This document shows, in pieces, positions 8,328 to 18,552 of a DNA stretch of 64,000 nucleotides. A model generated the notes under the pieces. That model saw only the letters and a list, made by a program, of their open reading frames with translations. It had not been told where the DNA came from and ran no database searches. The number at the start of each line of letters is the position of its first letter. The stretch's first letter is position 1. Source of the stretch: Ectothiorhodospira lacustris (lineage in GTDB: Bacteria; Pseudomonadota; Gammaproteobacteria; Ectothiorhodospirales; Ectothiorhodospiraceae); NCBI RefSeq assembly GCF_022227845.1, contig NZ_JAJNQN010000012.1:1-64000 (forward strand). Direction: 5' to 3'. The translations under genes were made by a program, and so were the position numbers.

Positions 8328-9390
8328 GTATCTGAGCCAGTACTACACGGCCTTCAACGTAGTCCAGTACCTGACCCTGCGTGCCATCCTGGGCGTGCTC
8401 ACGGCGTTGCTGATCGCCTTTATGGTGGGACCGGCCATGATTCGGCATCTGACCCGCTACAAGATCGGCCAGCAGGTGCGCAGCGACGGTCCCCAGACCC
8501 ATTTCAGCAAGGCGGGAACCCCCACCATGGGGGGTGCCCTGATCTTGGTGGCGGTGGCCGTCAGCACCCTGTTGTGGAGCGACCTGAGTAACCGCTTTGT
8601 CTGGGTGGTGCTCCTGGTCACCCTGTTATTCGGGCTTATCGGCGGGGTCGATGATTACTTGAAGCTGCGGTACGGCAACAGCCGGGGGCTGTCGGCGCGC
8701 AAGAAATTTTTCTGGCAGAGTCTGGTGGCCTTTCTGACCGCCGTGTTTCTGTTCTACACCGCCCAGACCCCCATCGAGACCACGCTGATCGTGCCCGTTT
8801 TCAAGGATGTGGCCATTGATCTGGGTCTGTGGTTCATCCCCCTGACCTGGCTGGTGATCGTGGGTTCGAGCAACGCGGTGAACCTCACCGATGGCCTGGA
8901 TGGCTTGGCCATCATGCCCTGTGTGCTGGTGGCGGGGGCGCTGGGGGTGTTCGCCTATGTGTCGGGTCATGCCATCTTTGCCGACTACCTGGGCATTCCC
9001 TTTGTGCCCGGGGTGGGGGATCTGACCGTGTTTGCCGCGGCCCTGGTGGGGGCGGGCATGGGCTTTCTCTGGTTCAACGCCTACCCGGCCCAGGTCTTCA
9101 TGGGCGACGTGGGCGCCCTGGCCCTGGGCGCGGCCTTGGGCCTGCTGGCGGTGACCACCCGGCAGGAGATCGTGCTGGTGATCATGGGCGGGGTGTTCGT
9201 GATCGAGACCCTGTCGGTGATCCTGCAAGTGGCCTCCTACAAGCTGACCGGGCGGCGCATCTTCCGCATGGCGCCGCTGCATCATCATTTTGAACTCAAG
9301 GGCTGGCCCGAACCGCGGGTGATCGTACGTTTCTGGATCATTACCGTGGTGCTGGTGTTGATCGGTCTGGCCACCCTGAAGATCCGTTGA
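8308..9390 (+). CDS. mraY: Phospho-MurNAc-pentapeptide translocase MraY
   Basis: MraY transfers phospho-MurNAc-pentapeptide to undecaprenyl phosphate, forming lipid I in the inner membrane. The 360-aa protein, the same length as E. coli MraY, has about ten membrane segments and the conserved GTPTMGG, the aspartate pair [22 protein letters not shown] and [13 protein letters not shown] motifs. Two in-frame ATGs (8302, 8308) are available; GGGAG at 8294-8298 is better spaced for 8308, which also yields the family N-terminus. Confidence 0.97.
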   Translation: MLLILFEYLSQYYTAFNVVQYLTLRAILGVLTALLIAFMVGPAMIRHLTRYKIGQQVRSDGPQTHFSKAGTPTMGGALILVAVAVSTLLWSDLSNRFVWVVLLVTLLFGLIGGVDDYLKLRYGNSRGLSARKKFFWQSLVAFLTAVFLFYTAQTPIETTLIVPVFKDVAIDLGLWFIPLTWLVIVGSSNAVNLTDGLDGLAIMPCVLVAGALGVFAYVSGHAIFADYLGIPFVPGVGDLTVFAAALVGAGMGFLWFNAYPAQVFMGDVGALALGAALGLLAVTTRQEIVLVIMGGVFVIETLSVILQVASYKLTGRRIFRMAPLHHHFELKGWPEPRVIVRFWIITVVLVLIGLATLKIR

Positions 9391-9404
9391 GGACGGCGAG
9401 TGAC

Positions 9405-10736
9405 GTGACAGAGCAGGCAACGACACTGATCGTGGGACTGGGCACCACCGGGCTCTCCGTGGCGCGGCATCTGGCCGCCCGCGGGGAGCCCTTCTGCGTG
9501 GCCGATACCCGCGAATCGCCGCCGGGTCTGGCTGCGCTGCGGGAACAGGTGCCGGACGTGTGTCTGTTCTCCGGGCCGTTTGACCCGGACGTGCTGTCCC
9601 GTTTCGAGCGGCTGATCGTGAGCCCCGGGGTGAGCATTCGGGAACCCGCGATCCGGGCGGCCGAGGCCGCCGGTGCCCGGGTGCTGGGTGATATCGAACT
9701 CTTTGCCGGGCAGGTCAACGCCCCGGTCCTGGCCATCACCGGTTCCAACGGCAAGAGCACGGTGACGACCCTGGTGGGGGAGATGGCCCGGGCCGCGGGT
9801 CTGCAGGTGGCGGTCGGCGGTAATCTGGGTACCCCGGCACTGGATCTTCCGGCATCCCGACCGGCGCCTGATCTTTATGTGTTGGAGCTCTCGAGCTTTC
9901 AGCTGGAAACCACGTCCGGGCTCCGGTGCGAGGCGGCCGCCGTGCTCAATCTCTCCGCGGATCATATGGATCGTTACCAGGGGCTGGACGAGTATGCCCA
10001 GGCTAAGGCACGCATCTTTCGTCACGCCCGGGTGGCAGTGACCAATCGGGAAGATCCCCGGGTCCAGGCCATGTCCGGTGGCCGGATGCGGGTGAGCTTC
10101 GGCCTGGATGCCCCGGCGGATGGTCAATATGGTCTGAAACAGCGGGACGGCGCGTCCTGGCTGTACCGGGGGGATGACCCCCTGATGGCGGAGGCGGAGC
10201 TACGCATGGCCGGGCGTCATAACACCGCCAATGCCCTGGCTGCCCTGGCCCTGGGCGAGGCCGCCGGCCTGCCCAGGGGCGACATGCTGGCGGTATTGCA
10301 CCGCTTTGCCGGTCTGCCCCATCGTTGCCGGTGGGTGGCGAATCTGCAAGGTGTCGACTGGTACAACGATTCCAAGGGCACCAACCTGGGCTCCACCCTG
10401 GCGGCCCTGGCGGGCTTGCCGGACAAGGTGGTGCTCATCGCCGGCGGGCAGGGTAAGGGGCAGGACTTTGCGCCCCTCAAGGCCGTGGTGACCCAAAAAG
10501 CGCGGGCAGTGGTACTCCTGGGGCAGGACGCAGCCGTCATTGAGCGGGCTTTGGAGGGTGTAGTGCCGGTGGTGCGGGTCCATGACATGGATCAGGCCGT
10601 GGCCGAGGCCGCCCGGCTGGCTTGTCGTCGGGACAGCGTACTGCTGTCGCCTGCCTGTGCCAGCCTGGATATGTTTCGCAATTATGAACACCGGGGCGAG
10701 GTCTTCGAGTCCGCAGTACGGAGGTTGGCATCATGA
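9405..10736 (+). CDS. murD: UDP-MurNAc-L-alanine--D-glutamate ligase MurD
   Basis: MurD adds D-glutamate to UDP-MurNAc-L-Ala. The 443-aa protein has an N-terminal Rossmann-like GLGTTGLSVA (residues 11-20), the P-loop GSNGKST (113-119), LELSSFQLE, and the C-terminal NDSKGTNLGST and LSPACASLDMF blocks. The GTG at 9405 is preferred because the frame opens upstream only at a TTG that overlaps the mraY stop and adds six uninformative residues. Overlaps ftsW by 4 nt. Confidence 0.95.
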   Translation: MTEQATTLIVGLGTTGLSVARHLAARGEPFCVADTRESPPGLAALREQVPDVCLFSGPFDPDVLSRFERLIVSPGVSIREPAIRAAEAAGARVLGDIELFAGQVNAPVLAITGSNGKSTVTTLVGEMARAAGLQVAVGGNLGTPALDLPASRPAPDLYVLELSSFQLETTSGLRCEAAAVLNLSADHMDRYQGLDEYAQAKARIFRHARVAVTNREDPRVQAMSGGRMRVSFGLDAPADGQYGLKQRDGASWLYRGDDPLMAEAELRMAGRHNTANALAALALGEAAGLPRGDMLAVLHRFAGLPHRCRWVANLQGVDWYNDSKGTNLGSTLAALAGLPDKVVLIAGGQGKGQDFAPLKAVVTQKARAVVLLGQDAAVIERALEGVVPVVRVHDMDQAVAEAARLACRRDSVLLSPACASLDMFRNYEHRGEVFESAVRRLAS

Positions 10737-11935
10737 AGGGACTTGATCTTCAGGCCACCCGGGACATGGACAACCGCTTGACGGTGGAACTGCACCAGAA
10801 GGTGGACCTGGGGCTGGCGGTCACGGTCATGGCCCTGTTGGGGCTGGGGCTGGTGATGGTGGGGTCCGCCTCCATCGGCATCGCCGAGCGCAGTCTGGGC
10901 GATCCCTTCTATTTTCTGCAGCGGCAGGTGGTCTTCGTCACCCTCGGCGTGGTTGCGGCTGTCATGCTTTACAACCTGCGCCTGGCCTGGTGGCAGGTCA
11001 TGGGACCCTGGCTGCTTCTGTCCGTCTACGTGTTGTTGCTGTTGGTGCTGGTGCCCGGTATCGGCAAGACCGTGAACGGCTCAACCCGCTGGATCTCGGT
11101 GGGACTGTTCAATCTGCAGGTCTCCGAGGTGGTGAAATTGCTCATGACCGTCTACCTGGCCGGCTATCTGGTGCGGCATGCCCGCCAGGTGCGCGAAACC
11201 TTGATGGGTTTTGCCAAGCCGTTGATCCTGCTGATGCTGGCCACGGTGCCCCTGCTCATGCAGCCGGATTTCGGCGCCGCCGTGGTGCTGATGGCCATCG
11301 CCCTGGGGATGCTATTCCTGGGCGGCGCACGGCTGTGGCAATTTTTCATGCTCCTGGGCGTCGTGGGTGCGGCGATGGCCTGGCTGGCCGTCCAGACGCC
11401 CTATCGGGTGGCCCGCCTCACCGGTTTCATGGACCCCTGGACCGACCCCTTCAATACCGGCTTCCAGCTCACCCAGTCCCTGATTGCCATCGGCAGTGGT
11501 TCCTGGTTCGGCGTGGGGTTGGGCGGCAGTGTGCAGAAACTCTTTTATCTGCCGGAAGCCCACAACGATTTCTTGTTCGCCGTGCTGGCCGAGGAACTGG
11601 GCCTGGTGGGCATCGTGACGGTGGTGGCCCTCTACGGCTTTCTGCTCTGGCGCAGCTTTGCCATCGGCCAGGCCGCCGAACGGGTGGGGCACCTGTTCGG
11701 AGCGCACCTGGCCTACGGCATCGGCATCTGGATCGGCCTGCAGGCCTTCATCAACATGGGCGTGAATATGGGCATGCTGCCTACCAAGGGGCTGACCCTG
11801 CCCCTGATGAGCTATGGCGGCAGTTCCATGCTGGTGACCTGTGCGGCCATGGGGCTGCTGGCCCGGGTACACCGGGAAACGGTGGAGAGCGGGGGCTTCA
11901 GGCCCCGCCGCCGTGCGTCCGGAGGTGGATCATGA
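10733..11935 (+). CDS. ftsW: SEDS peptidoglycan glycosyltransferase FtsW
   Basis: FtsW polymerises lipid II at the septum together with FtsI. The 400-aa multispanning protein has about ten predicted membrane helices and SEDS signatures: NGSTRWISVG with the following QVSEVVKL, the catalytic-region QPDFGAAVV, GIGSGSWFGVGLGGS, LPEAHNDFLFAVLAEELG and the C-terminal LPLMSYGGSSML. It starts ATGA over the murD stop and shares its final bases with murG. Confidence 0.97.
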   Translation: MKGLDLQATRDMDNRLTVELHQKVDLGLAVTVMALLGLGLVMVGSASIGIAERSLGDPFYFLQRQVVFVTLGVVAAVMLYNLRLAWWQVMGPWLLLSVYVLLLLVLVPGIGKTVNGSTRWISVGLFNLQVSEVVKLLMTVYLAGYLVRHARQVRETLMGFAKPLILLMLATVPLLMQPDFGAAVVLMAIALGMLFLGGARLWQFFMLLGVVGAAMAWLAVQTPYRVARLTGFMDPWTDPFNTGFQLTQSLIAIGSGSWFGVGLGGSVQKLFYLPEAHNDFLFAVLAEELGLVGIVTVVALYGFLLWRSFAIGQAAERVGHLFGAHLAYGIGIWIGLQAFINMGVNMGMLPTKGLTLPLMSYGGSSMLVTCAAMGLLARVHRETVESGGFRPRRRASGGGS

Positions 11936-13020
11936 GCCGTCGCCCTATCCTGATCATGGCGGGTGGTACCGGGGGGCATGTCTTTCCAGGACTGGCCGTG
12001 GCCGATGATCTGCGTGCCCGAGGCGAGACCGTGTGCTGGCTGGGCACGGCCACGGGTCTGGAGGCCCGGCTGGTGCCGGCGGCCGGGATCGAGTTTCACA
12101 CCCTGCCGGTGAGCGGCCTGCGGGGCAAGGGGCTGTCCGCCTGGCTGCTGGCCCCCTGGCGACTGGGGGTCGCCCTGTGGGCCGCCCTGGGCTTGATGCT
12201 GCGCCTGAAACCCCGTGCCGTACTGGGGCTGGGGGGGTTTGCCTCCGGCCCCGGCGGACTCATGGCCGCGGCCCTGGGCCATCCCCTGGTGATCCATGAA
12301 CAGAACGCCATTGCCGGCATGACCAACCGCTGGCTGGCCGGACGGGCGGATCTGGTGCTGGAGGCCTTCCCGGGCACGTTTCCGGTTGCTCGGGAGCCGG
12401 TGGCCGTCGGCAATCCGGTGCGCGCAAGCATCCGTGAACTGCCGGACCCCGCGGTGCGTATGGCCGGACGGGAAGGTCCTCTACGCCTGCTGGTGGTCGG
12501 CGGCAGTCTGGGTGCCCTGGCCCTGAATACCCGCGTGCCCGAAGCGGTGGCCCGTCTGCCCGAAGCTCACCGTCCGCAGATCCGGCATCAGGCCGGGGAG
12601 CGCACGTTGGGGCAGGCTCGCCAGGCCTATGCCGAGGCCGGCGTGGAGGCCGAGGTGACGGCCTTCATTGATGACATGGCCCAGGCCTACGGCTGGGCGG
12701 ATCTGGTGATCTGCCGTGCCGGGGCGTTGACGGTTTCCGAGTTGGCGGCTGCCGGCGTGGCCGCCCTGTTGGTGCCTTACCCCCATGCGGTGGATGACCA
12801 CCAGCGCGCCAACGCCCGCTATCTGTCCGAGACCGGTGCGGCACACCTCATCCTTCAGGATGAACTGGATGCCGGGGACTTGGCGACCCTGCTGGAGTCC
12901 CTGGATCGTCCCCGGCTGCTGGAGATGGCCGCCCAGGCCCGGCGCCTGGCTCGTCCTGATGCCACCCGTCGCGTGGCCGAGGCCTGTCTGGCCCTGGCCG
13001 GTAAAGGAGATCGCTCATGA
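11932..13020 (+). CDS. murG: UDP-GlcNAc transferase MurG
   Basis: MurG adds GlcNAc to lipid I, making lipid II on the cytoplasmic face of the membrane. The 362-aa GT-B enzyme has GGTGGH (residues 11-16), the second glycine loop GVSL-like VVGGSLGA, the [12 protein letters not shown] block and the donor-site region [14 protein letters not shown] with a [10 protein letters not shown] segment. The reading frame is open far upstream through ftsW, but the ATG at 11932 with GGAGGTGG just before it and the ATGA overlap define the start. Confidence 0.97.
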   Translation: MSRRPILIMAGGTGGHVFPGLAVADDLRARGETVCWLGTATGLEARLVPAAGIEFHTLPVSGLRGKGLSAWLLAPWRLGVALWAALGLMLRLKPRAVLGLGGFASGPGGLMAAALGHPLVIHEQNAIAGMTNRWLAGRADLVLEAFPGTFPVAREPVAVGNPVRASIRELPDPAVRMAGREGPLRLLVVGGSLGALALNTRVPEAVARLPEAHRPQIRHQAGERTLGQARQAYAEAGVEAEVTAFIDDMAQAYGWADLVICRAGALTVSELAAAGVAALLVPYPHAVDDHQRANARYLSETGAAHLILQDELDAGDLATLLESLDRPRLLEMAAQARRLARPDATRRVAEACLALAGKGDRS

Positions 13021-14447
13021 ATGCCCCCACAGCCCTGATCGGCATGCGCCGTATCCGCCGCATCCACTTCGTGGGTATCGGCGGTTCGGGCATGGGCGGC
13101 ATTGCCGAGGTGCTGGCCAACCTGGGGTATCAGGTGAGCGGTTCCGATATCGCCGAAAACGCCGTGACCCGGCGTTTGGAAGGTCTGGGGGTGGAGGTCC
13201 GTGTGGGTCATGATGCCACCCATGTGCAGCAGGCCGATGTGCTCGTGGTTTCCAGTGCCATCCGCCCCGGTAACCCGGAGTTGCAGGCGGCACGGGAGCG
13301 TCGCATTCCCGTCGTGCCCCGGGCCGAAATGCTGGCGGAGTTGATGCGCTTTCGCTACGGCATCGCTGTGGCCGGGACGCACGGCAAGACCACCACCACC
13401 AGCCTGGTAGCCAGCCTGCTGGCGGAAGGGGGGCTGGACCCCACGTTCGTGATCGGTGGTCGGCTCAACAGCACCGCCAGTCATTCCCGGCTGGGGCAGG
13501 GCAGCTATCTGGTGGCCGAGGCGGACGAGAGCGACGCCTCCTTTTTGTGTCTGCAGCCGATGATTTCAGTGGTGACCAACATCGATGCAGACCATCTGGC
13601 CACCTATGAAGGGGATTTTTCCCGGTTGCGGGATACGTTCCTCGAATTCCTGCATCATCTTCCGTTCTACGGCCTGGCGGTGTTGTGCGTGGATGATGCG
13701 GAGATCCGCGGCTTGATCACCCGCATCGGCCGTCCCATGCTCACCTACGGCATCGATCATCCGGCGGATGTCCATGCCCGCGAGCTACGCCCGGACGGCA
13801 CCCGCACCCATTTCGATCTGCACCTGCCGGGGCGTGACCAGGCCCTGCCGGTGACCCTGAATCTGCCGGGACGCCACAATGTGCTCAACGCCCTGGCGGC
13901 GGTGGCCGTGGCCCATGAGCTGGGGGTGGATGACGGCGCCATCCAGCGCGGGTTGCAGGCATTTCAGGGTATCGGTCGTCGTTTCCAGGTCTACGGTAAT
14001 CTACCCACCCCGATGGGGGCGGTGCTGCTGGTGGATGACTATGGCCATCATCCCACCGAGGTGGCCGCTACCATCGCCGCGGCCCGGTCCGCCTGGCCGG
14101 GGCAGCGTCTGGTACTGGCCTTCCAGCCCCATCGCTACACCCGCACCCGAGACCTGTTCGAGGATTTTGCCGAGGTGCTGTCCGAGCCTGATGTGTTGGT
14201 GCTGCTGGATGTCTATGCGGCGGGTGAGGACCCCATTCCCGGCGCCGACGGTCGTACCCTGGCCCGCACGATCCGTACCCGGGGACGGGTAGACCCCGTG
14301 TTTGTGGATGCCCCCGAGCGCCTGGTGGATGCCCTGCGGGGTGTATTGCGGGAGGGGGATGTGTTGCTGACCCAGGGGGCGGGTAATGTGGGGGCGCTGG
14401 CGGCCAGTCTGCCGGTGGCCTTGTGTGCCGTGGGAGATGCCCCATGA
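13017..14447 (+). CDS. murC: UDP-N-acetylmuramate--L-alanine ligase MurC
   Basis: MurC adds the first amino acid, L-alanine, to UDP-MurNAc. The 476-aa product has the N-terminal UDP-binding [17 protein letters not shown] (residues 17-33), the P-loop GTHGKTT (120-126), [23 protein letters not shown] and the C-terminal [13 protein letters not shown] and FQPHRYTRT blocks. GGAG lies a few bases ahead of the ATG, which overlaps the murG stop. Overlaps murB by 4 nt. Confidence 0.97.
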   Translation: MNAPTALIGMRRIRRIHFVGIGGSGMGGIAEVLANLGYQVSGSDIAENAVTRRLEGLGVEVRVGHDATHVQQADVLVVSSAIRPGNPELQAARERRIPVVPRAEMLAELMRFRYGIAVAGTHGKTTTTSLVASLLAEGGLDPTFVIGGRLNSTASHSRLGQGSYLVAEADESDASFLCLQPMISVVTNIDADHLATYEGDFSRLRDTFLEFLHHLPFYGLAVLCVDDAEIRGLITRIGRPMLTYGIDHPADVHARELRPDGTRTHFDLHLPGRDQALPVTLNLPGRHNVLNALAAVAVAHELGVDDGAIQRGLQAFQGIGRRFQVYGNLPTPMGAVLLVDDYGHHPTEVAATIAAARSAWPGQRLVLAFQPHRYTRTRDLFEDFAEVLSEPDVLVLLDVYAAGEDPIPGADGRTLARTIRTRGRVDPVFVDAPERLVDALRGVLREGDVLLTQGAGNVGALAASLPVALCAVGDAP

Positions 14448-15358
14448 TCGTCGCCCGTCGTCCCGGTCATCTGCGTGGGGAACTGCGCATCAATGAAGCC
14501 ATGGCCCGGCATACCTCCTGGCGGGTGGGTGGCCCGGCGGACCGCTGGTATCGTCCGGCGGACCTGGATGATCTGGTGCTGTTTCTGTCCGGTCTGCGGG
14601 CGGATGAACCCCTGTTCTGGCTTGGTCTGGGCAGCAACATCCTGGTGCGGGACGGGGGCATCCGGGGGACGGTGATTGCCTATGCGGGGGTGCTGGATAC
14701 CCTGCAGGTCCTGTCGGGATACCGGGTACGGGCCGGGGCCGGTGTCAGTTGCGCCAAACTGTCCCGTTTCTGTGCCGAACAGGATCTTGCCGACGGTGAA
14801 TTTCTCGCCGGCATCCCCGGTGCCCTGGGTGGTGCCCTGGCCATGAATGCCGGGGCCTGGGGCGATGACACCTGGTCCCACGTGGAGCAGGTCACCACCG
14901 TCGACCGGCGTGGATGTCTGCACATTCATACCCGGGGGGATTACGAGGTGGGCTATCGCCATGTACAGGGTAGCCGGGAAGGCTGGTTCGTAGAAGCGGT
15001 GCTGGCCTTCACCCCCGGCGATGGGGAAGAATCCCGGCGGCGGGTGAAGGACCTGCTGTCCCGCCGCAACCGGAGTCAGCCCATTGGGCAGCCCTCCTGC
15101 GGCTCGGTGTTCCGTAATCCCCCCGGGGATCATGCGGCGCGGCTGATCGAGGCGGCGGGCCTTAAGGGGACGGGTATCGGCGGAGCCATGATCTCGGAAA
15201 AACATGCCAATTTCATCATCAATACCGGCACGGCCACGGCTGCGGACATGGAGGCTCTGATGGCCCGGGTGCAGAGCGAAATCCATGCCCGTTTCGGGAC
15301 GGAACTGGTCCCTGAGGTCCGCATCGTAGGTGAGCCTTTGGGAGAGATGGCGTCATGA
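14444..15358 (+). CDS. murB: UDP-N-acetylenolpyruvoylglucosamine reductase MurB
   Basis: MurB is the FAD-dependent reductase that turns enolpyruvyl-UDP-GlcNAc into UDP-MurNAc. The 304-aa protein shows the FAD-binding [13 protein letters not shown] region, [29 protein letters not shown], the catalytic serine region [13 protein letters not shown] and the C-terminal [16 protein letters not shown]. The compact size without a C-terminal extension fits the type II class. The ATG at 14444 overlaps murC; an upstream in-frame ATG at 14423 lies inside murC and is less likely. Confidence 0.95.
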   Translation: MIVARRPGHLRGELRINEAMARHTSWRVGGPADRWYRPADLDDLVLFLSGLRADEPLFWLGLGSNILVRDGGIRGTVIAYAGVLDTLQVLSGYRVRAGAGVSCAKLSRFCAEQDLADGEFLAGIPGALGGALAMNAGAWGDDTWSHVEQVTTVDRRGCLHIHTRGDYEVGYRHVQGSREGWFVEAVLAFTPGDGEESRRRVKDLLSRRNRSQPIGQPSCGSVFRNPPGDHAARLIEAAGLKGTGIGGAMISEKHANFIINTGTATAADMEALMARVQSEIHARFGTELVPEVRIVGEPLGEMAS

Positions 15359-16290
15359 CGCAGTCAAGGCAGGACAGCTTCGGCAAGGTGGCGGTGCTCA
15401 TGGGCGGCTGGTCCGCGGAGCGCGAGGTTTCCTTACGCAGCGGACAGGCGGTGCTGCAGGCACTGCGGTCGGCCGGCGTGGATGCCCATGGCATTGACGT
15501 GGGGCGGGATGTGCTGGAGGTCCTGGCCCGCGCCGGCCATGACCGGGCATTCATCATCCTGCATGGCCGTGGCGGTGAGGATGGCGTCATCCAGGGCGCC
15601 CTGGAACTGCTGGGCATCCCCTATACGGGCACCGGCGTGGCCGGGTCGGCGGTGGGCATGAACAAGCTCATGAGCAAGCGCCTCTGGCGCGGGGCCGGTC
15701 TGCCGACGCCAGACTACCGGGTGCTGGAGCCCGGGTTTGACCCGGGGGCAGTGGTGGAGGCCCTGGGTCTGCCGTTGATCGTCAAGCCCGCACTGGAGGG
15801 GTCGAGCATCGGTATGAGCCGGGTCAACCAGGTGGAGGATCTTCCCGGTGCCTTTGAAGTCGCCGCCGCCTGTGGCGGACCGGTATTCGCGGAGCGCTGG
15901 ATCACGGGCAGGGAGTTCACTGCGGCCATCCTGGATGGTGAGCCGTTGCCCCTGATTCGCCTGGAAACCCCCCGTTCCTTTTATGACTATGAGGCCAAGT
16001 ACGCCGCAGGAGATACCCGCTATCACTGTCCCTGCGGACTGGCGCCCGAGGCCGAGACCGCCGTGCAGACCCTGGCCCTGGCCGCCTTCGAGGGCGTATC
16101 CGGGCAGGGCTGGGGACGGGTGGATCTGATGATGGATGCCCAAGGCAAGGCCTGGGTGATCGAGGTCAACACGGTCCCCGGCATGACCGATCACAGCCTG
16201 GTACCCATGGCGGCCCGGGCTGCCGGGCTGGATTTCCAGGCCCTGGTAATGAAGATTCTGGCCACGTCCCTGCAGTCGGGGGCGCGGTAA
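15355..16290 (+). CDS. ddl: D-alanine--D-alanine ligase
   Basis: Ddl makes the D-Ala-D-Ala dipeptide used by MurF. The 311-aa ATP-grasp enzyme has the N-terminal GGWSAEREVSLRSG, LHGRGGEDGVIQGALELLGIPYTG, KPALEGSSIGMSRV, EFTAAILDG and the metal-binding WVIEVNTVPGMTDHSLVP motifs. Length and context (murB-ddl-ftsQ) match E. coli DdlB. Coupled to murB by ATGA overlap. Confidence 0.97.
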   Translation: MTQSRQDSFGKVAVLMGGWSAEREVSLRSGQAVLQALRSAGVDAHGIDVGRDVLEVLARAGHDRAFIILHGRGGEDGVIQGALELLGIPYTGTGVAGSAVGMNKLMSKRLWRGAGLPTPDYRVLEPGFDPGAVVEALGLPLIVKPALEGSSIGMSRVNQVEDLPGAFEVAAACGGPVFAERWITGREFTAAILDGEPLPLIRLETPRSFYDYEAKYAAGDTRYHCPCGLAPEAETAVQTLALAAFEGVSGQGWGRVDLMMDAQGKAWVIEVNTVPGMTDHSLVPMAARAAGLDFQALVMKILATSLQSGAR

Positions 16291-16300
16291 TGGGGTACGT

Positions 16301-17074
16301 ATGGGCAGATCGATGGCAAGGCGAAGGGTGCAGCGGCCGCCCTGGTGGCGGGAGGCACGCTTGCGCCGCGCCCTGCGAACCCTGCTGCTGGCGGCGGCAG
16401 TCATGATGCTCGCCGTCGCCGCTCAAGGGGCCGTGGCTTACCTGATGGAGCCCGATACCTTGCCCATCCGCAGCGTGGAAGTGGAGGGTGAGTTACGTTA
16501 TCTGGGGCCGGAGATCCTGTCCGCCGCCATCACGCCCCATGTCCAGGGCGGGTTCTTCAACCTGGATCTGCGTCGGGTGGAGGCTTCGGTCAAGGCACTG
16601 CCCTGGGTGCGCGGGGTGTGGGTGCATCGGGAATGGCCGGACCGGATCGTGGTCCGGATCGAGGAGCAGGTCCCGGTGGCACGCTGGGGCGACGAGGCCC
16701 TGGTGAACCAATATGGGGAACTGTTCCGCCCTGAACTGTCCGAAGCCCCCGGAGGTTTGCCGTTCCTGGAAGGTCGCGAGGGGCGCCAGCGGCAGCTCAT
16801 GGAGCGCTTCCTGGCAGTACAAGCCAGGCTGGCGGATGTGGGACTGGAGGTCTCCGGGCTGAAAGAGGATGCCCGCCGTTCCTGGGTCATTCAGCTTGAA
16901 GACGGCGGGCAGGTATTGATGGGGCGCGGCATGGACCCGGACCGGCTGGATCGACTGGTGCGCATGTACCCGCGCCTGGAGGAACACCGGGATGAGCCCA
17001 TCAGGCGAATCGACATGCGTTACACCAACGGCATCGCCGTGGCCTGGAATCCCCGGGAAGGCGGTGCGCAATGA
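16301..17074 (+). CDS. ftsQ: Cell division protein FtsQ
   Basis: FtsQ is the scaffold of the FtsQLB divisome complex. The 257-aa protein has a basic cytoplasmic N-terminus, one membrane segment (about residues 25-45), then a periplasmic POTRA domain beginning LPIRSVEVEGELRYL and the beta domain with LPWVRGVWVHREWPDRIVVRIEEQVPVARW-type conserved sequence (given here as partial blocks LPWVRGVWVHREWPD and VRIEEQVPVARWG). Ten bases after ddl; its stop is shared with a 40-codon ORF leading to ftsA. Confidence 0.95.
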   Translation: MGRSMARRRVQRPPWWREARLRRALRTLLLAAAVMMLAVAAQGAVAYLMEPDTLPIRSVEVEGELRYLGPEILSAAITPHVQGGFFNLDLRRVEASVKALPWVRGVWVHREWPDRIVVRIEEQVPVARWGDEALVNQYGELFRPELSEAPGGLPFLEGREGRQRQLMERFLAVQARLADVGLEVSGLKEDARRSWVIQLEDGGQVLMGRGMDPDRLDRLVRMYPRLEEHRDEPIRRIDMRYTNGIAVAWNPREGGAQ

Positions 17075-17193
17075 GACAGGGTAGGCAGGCAAGGCGAATG
17101 AGAGTCATGAATACGGCGTTATGCACCTGGTTGCCACGGGATGCGGTCATCGCGCTGGGCGGTCCGGTAGCGGAGATGAAGGGTTATGTCTAA
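17071..17193 (+). CDS. Candidate 40-codon ORF bridging ftsQ and ftsA
   Basis: The dcw cluster is tightly packed, yet ftsQ and ftsA are 111 bp apart. An ORF begins with ATGA overlapping the ftsQ stop, exactly the coupling used elsewhere in the cluster, and ends TAA at 17191-17193, eight bases into ftsA. The peptide starts MRQGRQARRMRVMN and ends EMKGYV; it is basic at the N-terminus and moderately hydrophobic in the middle, with no recognised family. It may be a real small protein, a leader peptide that carries ribosomes to the ftsA start, or chance. Confidence 0.35.
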   Translation: MRQGRQARRMRVMNTALCTWLPRDAVIALGGPVAEMKGYV

Positions 17194-18421
17194 GCGATCC
17201 GATAAAGGGATGATCGTCGGTCTGGATATTGGGACCTCCAAGGTGGAGGCCATCGTCGGCGAGGTGAATGACGAGGGGGGGATTGAGATCGTCGGTATCG
17301 GTTCCCACCCCTCACGAGGCCTGAAGAAGGGGGTGGTGGTCAATATCGAATCCACCGTGCAATCAATCCAGCGGGCCATCGAGGAGGCTGAATTGATGGC
17401 CGGCTGTCAGATTCACTCGGTCTTTACCGGGATTGCCGGCAGCCATGTGAAGAGCCTCAACTCCACCGGCGTGGTGGCCATCAAGGACAAAGAGGTGACG
17501 ACGGCGGATGTGGAACGGGTGATCGATGCCGCCCGTGCCGTGGCCATTCCGGCGGACCAGCGCATTCTCCATGTGCTGCCCCAGGAGTTCATCATCGACG
17601 AACAGGAGGGGATCCGCGAGCCCATCGGCATGTCCGGTGTGCGTCTGGAGGCCAAGGTTCACCTGGTGACCGGCGCGGTGTCCGCGGCCCAGAACATCAT
17701 CAAGTGTGTACGGCGCTGTGGCCTGGAGGTGGATGACATCATCCTGGAGCAGCTGGCCTCCAGTTATGCGGTACTGACCGAGGATGAGAAGGAGCTGGGG
17801 GTGTGTCTGGTGGATATCGGTGGCGGCACCACCGATATCGCCGTCTTTACCGACGGTGCGATCCGCCATACGGCGGTGATCCCCATTGCCGGTGACCAGG
17901 TGACCAACGATATTGCCGTGGCCCTGCGGACTCCGACCCAGTATGCCGAAGACATCAAGATCAAGTATGCCTGTGCCCTGCGTCAGCTGGCCAATCCCGA
18001 GGAAAGCATCGAGGTGCCCGGTGTCGGCGACCGGCCGTCCCGGCGCCTGTCCCGACAGACCCTGGCCGGGGTGGTGGAACCTCGCTATGAGGAACTCATG
18101 TCCCTGGTGCAGGCGGAGCTGCGCCGGTCCGGCTGCGAGGAAATGGTGGCGGCGGGGGTGGTCCTTACCGGGGGTTCTTCAAAGATGGAAGGTGTGGCGG
18201 AACTGGCCGAGGAGGTCTTTCACATGCCGGTGCGTCTGGGCCTGCCCCAGTATGTCACCGGCCTGGTGGATGCGGTGAGAAATCCCATTCATTCCACCGG
18301 GGTGGGGCTGTTGCTGTTTGGCCATCAAAGTCGCCATCAGGCCCTTGGGGAAGGGGTTCGGGGCGGCGGCATGAAATCCGTCTGGGGGCGGATGAAGAGC
18401 TGGTTTCAGGGGAATCTCTAG
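17186..18421 (+). CDS. ftsA: Cell division protein FtsA
   Basis: FtsA is the actin-like ATPase that tethers FtsZ filaments to the membrane. The 411-aa protein has the phosphate-1 motif GLDIGTSKVEAIVG (residues 11-24), the SHVKSLNSTGVV 1C-domain region, phosphate-2 VDIGGGTTDIAVF, and the adenosine motif VLTGGSSKMEG. The C-terminal MKSVWGRMKSWFQGNL is the amphipathic membrane-targeting helix. ATG at 17186 follows GAAGGG. The stop lies 131 bp before ftsZ. Confidence 0.97.
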   Translation: MSKRSDKGMIVGLDIGTSKVEAIVGEVNDEGGIEIVGIGSHPSRGLKKGVVVNIESTVQSIQRAIEEAELMAGCQIHSVFTGIAGSHVKSLNSTGVVAIKDKEVTTADVERVIDAARAVAIPADQRILHVLPQEFIIDEQEGIREPIGMSGVRLEAKVHLVTGAVSAAQNIIKCVRRCGLEVDDIILEQLASSYAVLTEDEKELGVCLVDIGGGTTDIAVFTDGAIRHTAVIPIAGDQVTNDIAVALRTPTQYAEDIKIKYACALRQLANPEESIEVPGVGDRPSRRLSRQTLAGVVEPRYEELMSLVQAELRRSGCEEMVAAGVVLTGGSSKMEGVAELAEEVFHMPVRLGLPQYVTGLVDAVRNPIHSTGVGLLLFGHQSRHQALGEGVRGGGMKSVWGRMKSWFQGNL

Positions 18422-18552
18422 TACCGGTTGCACGGCCGGTCTTCGGAGCAGGGGCTGAAAAAAAACAAGCAGGGGCGGTTGGGTCTGCGGGTCGGAATTC
18501 GAAGCTTTACGGTCTTTCAACGAACATTGTGGTTTATTAGGAGGTAGTGGAT

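Noticed and set aside
10990-11931. Long in-frame upstream extension of murG through ftsW
   Set aside because: The conserved MurG N-terminus, the ribosome binding site and the ATGA overlap fix the start at 11932; the extension is out-of-frame ftsW sequence.
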